DNA from: Blastocatellia bacterium
GTDB lineage: Bacteria; Acidobacteriota; Blastocatellia; Pyrinomonadales; Pyrinomonadaceae
Assembly: GCA_003175865.1 (NCBI GenBank)
Contig: PSRF01000306.1
Location: 1-11,457 of the forward strand
DNA length: 11,457 nt
Direction: 5' to 3'
Below, one piece after another: positions 5,744 to 11,457 of the stretch (position 1 is its first letter; every line of letters starts with the position of its first letter). A model generated the notes under the pieces. That model was given only the letters and a program-made list of their open reading frames with translations, ran no database searches and was not told the origin of the DNA. The position numbers and the translations under genes were made by a program.

Positions 5744-5935
5744 ATGAGTTCTCAAGTGAGGCTTATTAAGAAAGGGAAGGCGCTCGAATCGATGCATGCC
5801 GCGGCCAACGCCACCGCGAAAAACGAGCAGCAGCGCAATCGGGAGATCGTTGGAATCGTCAAGAGTTGGATCGACGAATTCAAGCTCGGACGGGCATCAA
5901 GATCTCAAACAGCCCTTCTGCTGCTGATTAAGTAA
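5744..5935 (+). CDS. Small basic protein of unknown function, first in the efflux operon
   Basis: This is a 63-residue protein I do not recognise. It is basic, lacks cysteine and has no signal peptide or hydrophobic N-terminus. The middle (about residues 10-50) looks helical with alternating charge, KNEQQRNREIVGIVKSWIDEF, and the tail is a hydrophobic run, TALLLLIK. The frame is open upstream to 5579, but the ATG at 5744 has an excellent ribosome-binding site, AAGGAG at 5731-5736 with seven bases of spacing, and lies just after the predicted sigma-54 transcription start, so I take it as the true start. The adaptor gene begins 53 bases after its stop, with the small stem CCGG-CAAAA-CCGG (5937-5949) between them. 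Its place as the first gene behind the promoter suggests a part in pump regulation or assembly, or a short leader protein; nothing in its sequence decides this. Confidence 0.65.
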   Translation: MSSQVRLIKKGKALESMHAAANATAKNEQQRNREIVGIVKSWIDEFKLGRASRSQTALLLLIK

Positions 5936-5988
5936 CCCGGCAAAACCGGCACAAAGATTATGTTGGCGAACTAAGAACGAGGATGGAA

Positions 5989-7374
5989 ATGTCGACACTG
6001 AGAAGGATCCTCTCCAGACCGAAGATAGTCATTCCGACAGCTATAGCGGTTGTTGTGATCGTCGCGCTCGTTGCCATGTTTAGCAGGTCAAGCAAGCCCG
6101 TTCAAGCGGCGTCACACCCACTTGAGGTTGAGATCGCGCGGGTGAAACAGGAGGACGTGCCCGTTTACAGCGAATGGATTGGGACAACCGAAGGCTTGGT
6201 CAACGCTACCATCAAAGCACAAGTCACCGGTTACCTGCTCAAACAGGACTACAAAGAGGGTTCGTTCGTAAAGAAGGGCCAACTCTTGTTTGAGATCGAT
6301 CCACGTCCTTTTCAGGCGGCGTTAGATCAGGCGAACGGTCAGGTCTCGCAGTTTGAAGGCCAACTGGAGCAGGCTAATTCTCAAGTGGCGCAGTCAGAGG
6401 CGCAAGTTGCTCAGGCGAACAGTCAACTGTTGCAGTCGCAGGCCCAACTCGCGCAAGCGCAGGCTAATCAAGTTAAGACGCAACTCGATGTGAATAAGTA
6501 TGCGCCACTCGCAGAGCAGAAAGCCGTAACGCAACAAGAGTACGATAACGCCGTTCAAGCCAACGTAGTTGCGAAAGCGCAAATAGAGGCCGCAAAGGCC
6601 GGTGTTGAAACGGCACGCGCGCAACTTCGTGCAGCGAATGCTCAGATCGGAACTGCAAAAGCAGCCATCAAGACCGTTCAAGGGCAAATTGAAAACGCGC
6701 GGGCGGCGGTCAGAACTGCACAGCTCAATCTAGGCTTCACTCAGATAGTCTCGCCGATTGATGGAGTTGCCGGAATCGCGCAGGCGCAAGTGGGAGATCT
6801 GGTCCAGCCAAACAACCCTAACAGCCCAGCGCTAACTACAGTCTCAACTGTCGATCCGATCAAGGTCTACTTCACAATAAGCGAACAGCAATATCTAGCC
6901 TTTACTAAGCTCAACATTATCGAAGCCCGAAAAGGGGGCAGTGTGGTCCAGATCGAATTGGAGCTGTTGCTTGCAGACGGCACGAAGTACCCAGAAAAAG
7001 GGAGTTTCTATTACGCCGACCGTCAGGTTGATCAAAAGACCGGCGCGATTCGCATAGCTGGAATATTTCCTAATCCAGGAAACATTTTGCGCCCCGGACA
7101 ATACGGTCGCGTGCGTGCTGTTACCGCCACCAAGAACAATGCCTTGCTCGTTCCGCAGCGTGCCGTCACGCAATTGCAGGGTGGATACCAGGTTGCGGTG
7201 GTCGGGAGCGATAACAAGATCGAAATCCGCTCGATCAAAATCGGCGATCATACCGACTCAATGTGGATCGTCGAAGACGGACTGAAACCAGGAGAGGCAG
7301 TAGTCGTGGAAGGCACACAGCGACTCAGGCCGGGGGTGGTCGTCAATCCAAAGCCTTACGCGAAGCAGAATTGA
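5989..7374 (+). CDS. RND efflux membrane fusion protein (periplasmic adaptor)
   Basis: This is the HlyD/AcrA-family adaptor that links the inner-membrane RND pump to the outer-membrane channel. One N-terminal membrane helix (IVIPTAIAVVVIVALVAMF) anchors it; there is no lipobox cysteine, unlike AcrA. The lipoyl half-motifs are TIKAQVTGYLLKQDYKEGSFVKKGQLLF and FTQIVSPIDGVAGIAQAQVGDLV. Between them is a coiled-coil hairpin of about 135 residues, far longer than AcrA's, carrying three tandem 14-residue repeats (QANGQVSQFEGQLE, QANSQVAQSEAQVA, QANSQLLQSQAQLA; bases 6328-6453). The hairpin tip has K170, L174 and T181 where AcrA has the R-L-S channel-docking residues. Beta-barrel and membrane-proximal domains follow (LRPGQYGRV, LLVPQRAVT). 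An ATG at 5983 is in frame, but GAGG abuts it directly; for the ATG at 5989 the same GAGG stands six bases away, so 5989 is preferred (461 residues). Confidence 0.95.
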   Translation: MSTLRRILSRPKIVIPTAIAVVVIVALVAMFSRSSKPVQAASHPLEVEIARVKQEDVPVYSEWIGTTEGLVNATIKAQVTGYLLKQDYKEGSFVKKGQLLFEIDPRPFQAALDQANGQVSQFEGQLEQANSQVAQSEAQVAQANSQLLQSQAQLAQAQANQVKTQLDVNKYAPLAEQKAVTQQEYDNAVQANVVAKAQIEAAKAGVETARAQLRAANAQIGTAKAAIKTVQGQIENARAAVRTAQLNLGFTQIVSPIDGVAGIAQAQVGDLVQPNNPNSPALTTVSTVDPIKVYFTISEQQYLAFTKLNIIEARKGGSVVQIELELLLADGTKYPEKGSFYYADRQVDQKTGAIRIAGIFPNPGNILRPGQYGRVRAVTATKNNALLVPQRAVTQLQGGYQVAVVGSDNKIEIRSIKIGDHTDSMWIVEDGLKPGEAVVVEGTQRLRPGVVVNPKPYAKQN

Positions 7375-7398
7375 GTTTTTTAACTTGAGTCCTGAACG

Positions 7399-10300
7399 AT
7401 GATTTCAAAACTCTTCATTAACCGACCGGTAGTTGCGATGGTAATCGCCATCATCACTGTCATCGGTGGACTGGTCGCGATAGCGGGACTGCCTATCGCC
7501 CAGTTTCCCGACATAGTGCCACCGCAGATTATTGTCAATACAACCTACACTGGTGCTGACGCAGTGACGATCGAACAGTCGGTAGCCACACCGCTCGAGC
7601 AACAGATGAGCGGCGTGGACAACATGCTGTACATGCAATCGACGAATGCCAACGATGGCACGCTGGCGCTCACCGTTACCTTCGATGTGGATACAAATCC
7701 AAACATCGATCAGGTCAATGTTCAGAATCGCGTGGCCCAGGCGCAACCGAACCTTCCTGCTGACGTCAATCAGTTTGGTTTGAGCTTGCGCAAATCGACC
7801 GGTATACCAACATTGGCGTTTGCGCTTTATTCTCCGCAGCAAACACACGACTCACTTTTTCTTGCGAACTACGCAAACATAAACATCAACGATGCTTTGT
7901 ACCGAGTTCCCGGTGTAGGTGAAGTGCGTCTGTTCGGCGCTAGCGACTACGCGATGCGCATCTGGGTAAAACCGGATCTTCTCGCGAAGCTTGGTCTAAC
8001 CGTTCCCGATCTCGTGCGTGCTGTGCAACAACAGAGCACGGTTAATCCTGCGGGTCAGGTCGGGGCAGAGCCTGCGCCGCAGGGAAAAGAGATGACGTTT
8101 ACAGTTCGCGCACAAGGGCGGCTGCAAACTCCAGAAGAATTTGGCGAGGTCATTGTGCGCTCTAATCCGGATGGATCGGTCGTCAGACTAAAGGATGTAT
8201 CACGCATTGAACTCGGCGCGCAGAATTATCAGCAGCTTGCACGGTTTGGTGGTAAGCCTGCCGCAATTATTGCGGTGTTTCAGACTCCGGGATCGAATGC
8301 ACTCGCCGTGGCCGACGGCGTAAAGAAGACAATGGACGAGTTGAAGCAACGTTTCCCTTCTGATCTCGACTATGCAGTCGGATTGGATACTACTCAGTCC
8401 GTGACAGAAGGCATCCGGGAGATTGTAGAGACATTGTTGATAGCAATCGTCCTTGTGATCCTGGTCGTCTACATCTTCTTGCAAAATTGGAGGGCGACGC
8501 TGATCCCAATGATCGCGGTGCCTGTCTCGTTGATCGGCACCTTCGCAGTCTTTCCGTTACTCGGCTTTTCGATCAATACGCTTTCACTCTTTGCACTGGT
8601 GTTGGCGATTGGTCTGGTTGTTGATGACGCGATCGTCGTAGTAGAGGCAGTCGAGCACAACATAGAAGAAGGAATGAGCCCACGCGATGCAACCTACAAG
8701 GCAATGCAAGACGTTTCCGGACCGGTGATCAGCATTGCGCTCATTCTCGCGTCTGTGTTTATACCAGTTGCTTTCGTCAGCGGAATCCAAGGGCGTTTGA
8801 ACAAGCAGTTCGCTGTTACGATTGCGGTTTCGGTCATCATCTCGGCCTTTAACGCCCTCACTCTTTCACCTGCGCTGGCTGCGCTGTTGCTGCGTCCACG
8901 CAAACAGGCCCGCGGACCATTAGCTAAATTTTTTGGCGCGTTTAATCGTTGGTTTACTAAAGCGACGCACGGTTATGTCGCGCTGAGTCGTGGACTGATC
9001 CGCAAAGCTGTTATCGGGGTGTTGATTCTCGTCGGGTTTGGGTTGATAGATGGCGTTTTCGGCACTCGTTTACCAAGCAGTTTTCTTCCTGAAGAAGATT
9101 ACGGCTTCCTGTTTCTCAACATTCAGCTTCCAGCGGCTGCGTCACTTGAAAGAACCGATCAGGTTTCGAAAAAAGTCGAAACTATTCTCAAGCAAACAGA
9201 CGGTGTGCAGTACACGACGACTATCAACGGTTTCAGTCTGTTGAATCGAGTATCGGCAAGCTATAACGGATTCTTCTTTGTCTCTTTGAAGCCATGGAGC
9301 GAACGGAAACAAACAGCACAGGAGATCGTGAAGAGCGTTAATGCGCGACTCGCCAACGAAGTGCCAGAGGCAATTACTTTTCTTTTCAGCCCACCGGCAA
9401 TTCCAGGTTTAGGAAACTCCGGCGGGTTTTCATTATGGCTGCAAGATCGCAGCGGTGGTTCGGTCGAATTCCTCGATCAGAACTTGCAAAAGTTCCTCGC
9501 AGCCGCACGGCAACGGCCAGAACTCGCTGGTGTCAGTTCACAGTTCTCGGCGACGGCGCCGCAGCTGTTCGCGGATGTCGATCGAGATAAGGTGCTCAAA
9601 CAAGGAGTGGCGGTTGGAGATGTTTATCAAACAATGCAAGCCTACTTGGGCGGGTTGTACTTGAATCAGTTCAATCGCTTTGGACGGCAGTGGCGAGTTT
9701 TTCTTCAAGCAGAAGGCGAGGAACGCCTTAGTGATCGTGACATAAGCGAATACTACGTACGCAATAATGACGGCAACATGGTCCCGCTTTCGTCGTTACT
9801 GAGCACACGAAAAATCCTCGGACCTGAATATACCAACCGTTTCAATCTCTATCGGTCGGCCCAGGTTATAGGGTCGGCGGCACCGGGTTACAGCTCGGGA
9901 CAGGCAATGGCAGCTCTTGAGGAAGTAGCAAAACAAACCCTGCCTCCGGAGATGGGTTATGCCTGGGCCGACCTTTCATATCAAGAACAAAAAGCCTCAG
10001 GGACGACAACGACTGTGTTCGCTTTGTCGCTCGTGTTTGTGTTTCTCATTCTCGCCGCGCTGTATGAGAGTTGGTCCCTGCCATTTTCTGTGCTGCTAAC
10101 GGTTCCTGTCGCGATCTTTGGCGCTTTCCTGGGTCTTTGGCTGCGTGGTTACGACCTCGGTGTGTTTGCTCAAATTGGTCTGATCGTTCTCATTGGTTTA
10201 GCGGCGAAGAATGCGATCCTGATAGTTGAGTTTGCAAAGAGCGAACTCGAGAAAGGCCGAGACTTGATAGACGCTGCGCTCGAAGGAGCACGTTTACGCT

Positions 10301-10554
10301 TTCGTCCAATTCTAATGACTTCGTTTGCATTCATTTTCGGCTCTGCTCCGCTTTGGATTGCCTCTGGTGCTGGTGCCTCTGCGCGGCGCATCCTTGGCAC
10401 GGTGGTAATCGTCGGAATGTTAGCTGCTACCTCGATCGCAATTTTCATAATTCCCGTGACCTTCTACCTCGTTGAGAAATTCACTATGAGATTCAGCAGG
10501 AAGCACACAGCCGATTTAACAGAACATGTACCGGATCCAGCCTCGGGAGACTGA
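7399..10554 (+). CDS. HAE1-type RND multidrug efflux transporter
   Basis: This is the inner-membrane, proton-driven pump of the tripartite system, AcrB/MexB-like, exporting hydrophobic or amphiphilic compounds from the periplasm and inner membrane. The 1051 residues match the family length (AcrB has 1049). The family layout is intact: N-terminal helix [19 protein letters not shown], a first large periplasmic loop, helices 2-6, a second periplasmic loop (after [21 protein letters not shown]) and helices 8-12. Proton-relay residues are present: D409 and D410 in [13 protein letters not shown]937 in [13 protein letters not shown], and R967 and T974 in [11 protein letters not shown]. It begins 24 bases after the adaptor stop; the ribosome-binding site is weak, so translation may depend on the upstream gene. 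The substrate range cannot be deduced. There is no frameshift or missing key residue, so the gene should be functional. Confidence 0.97.
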   Translation: MISKLFINRPVVAMVIAIITVIGGLVAIAGLPIAQFPDIVPPQIIVNTTYTGADAVTIEQSVATPLEQQMSGVDNMLYMQSTNANDGTLALTVTFDVDTNPNIDQVNVQNRVAQAQPNLPADVNQFGLSLRKSTGIPTLAFALYSPQQTHDSLFLANYANININDALYRVPGVGEVRLFGASDYAMRIWVKPDLLAKLGLTVPDLVRAVQQQSTVNPAGQVGAEPAPQGKEMTFTVRAQGRLQTPEEFGEVIVRSNPDGSVVRLKDVSRIELGAQNYQQLARFGGKPAAIIAVFQTPGSNALAVADGVKKTMDELKQRFPSDLDYAVGLDTTQSVTEGIREIVETLLIAIVLVILVVYIFLQNWRATLIPMIAVPVSLIGTFAVFPLLGFSINTLSLFALVLAIGLVVDDAIVVVEAVEHNIEEGMSPRDATYKAMQDVSGPVISIALILASVFIPVAFVSGIQGRLNKQFAVTIAVSVIISAFNALTLSPALAALLLRPRKQARGPLAKFFGAFNRWFTKATHGYVALSRGLIRKAVIGVLILVGFGLIDGVFGTRLPSSFLPEEDYGFLFLNIQLPAAASLERTDQVSKKVETILKQTDGVQYTTTINGFSLLNRVSASYNGFFFVSLKPWSERKQTAQEIVKSVNARLANEVPEAITFLFSPPAIPGLGNSGGFSLWLQDRSGGSVEFLDQNLQKFLAAARQRPELAGVSSQFSATAPQLFADVDRDKVLKQGVAVGDVYQTMQAYLGGLYLNQFNRFGRQWRVFLQAEGEERLSDRDISEYYVRNNDGNMVPLSSLLSTRKILGPEYTNRFNLYRSAQVIGSAAPGYSSGQAMAALEEVAKQTLPPEMGYAWADLSYQEQKASGTTTTVFALSLVFVFLILAALYESWSLPFSVLLTVPVAIFGAFLGLWLRGYDLGVFAQIGLIVLIGLAAKNAILIVEFAKSELEKGRDLIDAALEGARLRFRPILMTSFAFIFGSAPLWIASGAGASARRILGTVVIVGMLAATSIAIFIIPVTFYLVEKFTMRFSRKHTADLTEHVPDPASGD

Positions 10555-10558
10555 CAAT

Positions 10559-11457
10559 TTGAAACAGATACTAATCGCCTTCGTCATCACCGCCTTGTTG
10601 GCCAGTTCTGTCGTTGGTCAGAAGAAAGATGTGCCTGCGCCAGTACCCGATACTTTTCGCGGCGTAGAGACGCCAGTTCGAGCTGATGAAATATCCATTG
10701 GTGATTTGAAGTGGTTTGAGGTCTTCAAAGACGAGGAATTACAGGGGCTGGTACGCACTGCTATCGACCACAATTATGATGTTCGAGTAGCAATTGCGCA
10801 CATCAATGCCGCCCGAGCCAATCTAGGGATTGCGAGATCCGATCAGTTCCCACAGTTTGAGGCCAGCACCGATGTTACGACGACCCACGCATCCCGCAAT
10901 GGTCAGTCCGGTCCTACCGGTCCAAGCGGGCGAACACGTTCTGTTGGCAGTGTGTTCCTGAATCTACTCTCGTTCGAGTTAGATGTCTGGGGTCGTCTGC
11001 GACAACAAACAAAAGCTGCGCGCGCAGAGCTTCGAGCCTCAGAAGAAGATCGCAAAGCAGTGACGACGATTGTAGTTGGAGATGTCGCCTCGGGGTATTT
11101 CAGCTTGCTTGAATTAGACAGTGAATTGGAAATAGCGAAGAGAACACTCGCGGCTCGGGAAGAGTCTTTGCGGCTTATCCGCGCACGTCAACAAGGCGGT
11201 CTCGCAAGCATGTTGGAGGTCCACCAGGGTGAACAGCTGGTGTATCAGGCATCAAAGACAATTCCTGATACGGAGAGATTGATTGAGCAAACAGAGAATC
11301 AGATAAGTTTGCTGCTTGGAAAGAATCCAGGCGCGATCGCGCGTGGCCGTTCCCTCACTGAACAAGAACAGCTACCGGCCGTGCCTCCAGGTCTACCTTC
11401 GTCGTTGCTCTCGCGTCGTCCTGACATTCGTGCAGCTGAAGAAAATCTCGTTGCGCA
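10559..11457 (+). CDS. NodT/OprM-type outer-membrane efflux channel, partial
   Basis: This is the TolC-family outer-membrane channel of the tripartite pump, cut by the window end; 299 codons are present and open. A signal peptide KQILIAFVITALLASSVVG is followed by Q, so cleavage looks like signal peptidase I; there is no lipobox cysteine, although many NodT/OprM members are lipoproteins. Family marks are the N-terminal WFEVFKDEELQGLVRTAIDHNYDVRVA, then LSFELDVWGRLRQQTKAARAEL, GDVASGYFSLLELDSELEIAKRTL, ENQISLLLGKNPG and LPSSLLSRRPDIRAAEENLVA, the start of the second repeat. The start is taken as TTG at 10559, four bases after the pump gene stop, with GGGAG at 10545-10549 nine bases upstream. 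An in-frame ATG at 10526, overlapping the pump gene, lacks a ribosome-binding site and would put charged residues ahead of the signal peptide. It is the last gene visible in the operon. Confidence 0.94.
   Translation, partial: MKQILIAFVITALLASSVVGQKKDVPAPVPDTFRGVETPVRADEISIGDLKWFEVFKDEELQGLVRTAIDHNYDVRVAIAHINAARANLGIARSDQFPQFEASTDVTTTHASRNGQSGPTGPSGRTRSVGSVFLNLLSFELDVWGRLRQQTKAARAELRASEEDRKAVTTIVVGDVASGYFSLLELDSELEIAKRTLAAREESLRLIRARQQGGLASMLEVHQGEQLVYQASKTIPDTERLIEQTENQISLLLGKNPGAIARGRSLTEQEQLPAVPPGLPSSLLSRRPDIRAAEENLVA

Noticed and set aside
6394..6687. Minus-strand frames opposite the adaptor hairpin
   Set aside because: They are shadows produced by the repetitive Gln/Ala-rich coding sequence of the adaptor and show no independent signals.

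Overview
The window looks like a chromosomal segment of a Gram-negative bacterium. The evidence is a complete inner-membrane RND pump with its adaptor and outer-membrane channel, plus a sigma-54 activator. GC content is moderate. The gene mix (small STAS proteins, GAF-GAF sigma-54 activator, REP-like palindromes such as GCCCGGAGCGGTGGCGACGG) recalls Acidobacteriota, perhaps Blastocatellia. That placement is inference from general resemblance, not a database match.

Left half, minus strand, read from 4675 down to 98: a large GAF-GAF-AAA+-Fis sigma-54 transcription activator (2384-4675), a 278-base gap with several dyads, an uncharacterised helical protein (1647-2105), a 177-base gap with hairpin-forming repeats, then a STAS-domain protein (1098-1469). 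A PLP-dependent threonine/serine dehydratase-like enzyme (98-1081) follows 16 bases later. Diverging from the activator across 52 bases is a second, shorter STAS-like protein (4728-5003, plus strand).

The middle, 5004-5743, has no convincing gene. It holds at least three inverted-repeat structures: a long REP-like hairpin at 5077-5168, a GC-rich repeat pair at 5355-5384, and a 12-base perfect stem at 5393-5442. It then holds a dyad with internal direct repeats (5567-5626) and, about 95 bases downstream, a near-consensus sigma-54 (-24/-12) promoter at 5692-5708.

The right half, plus strand, is one apparent operon: a 63-residue protein of unknown function (5744-5935), a membrane fusion protein (5989-7374), an HAE1-type RND transporter (7399-10554) and a NodT-type outer-membrane factor truncated by the window end (10559-11457). 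The last three form a tripartite efflux system. The most interesting reading is that the nearby sigma-54 activator controls this pump operon through the dyad and the -24/-12 promoter, with two STAS proteins that lack the usual phosphorylatable serine flanking the activator. The parts are visible in the sequence; the regulatory link is inference.
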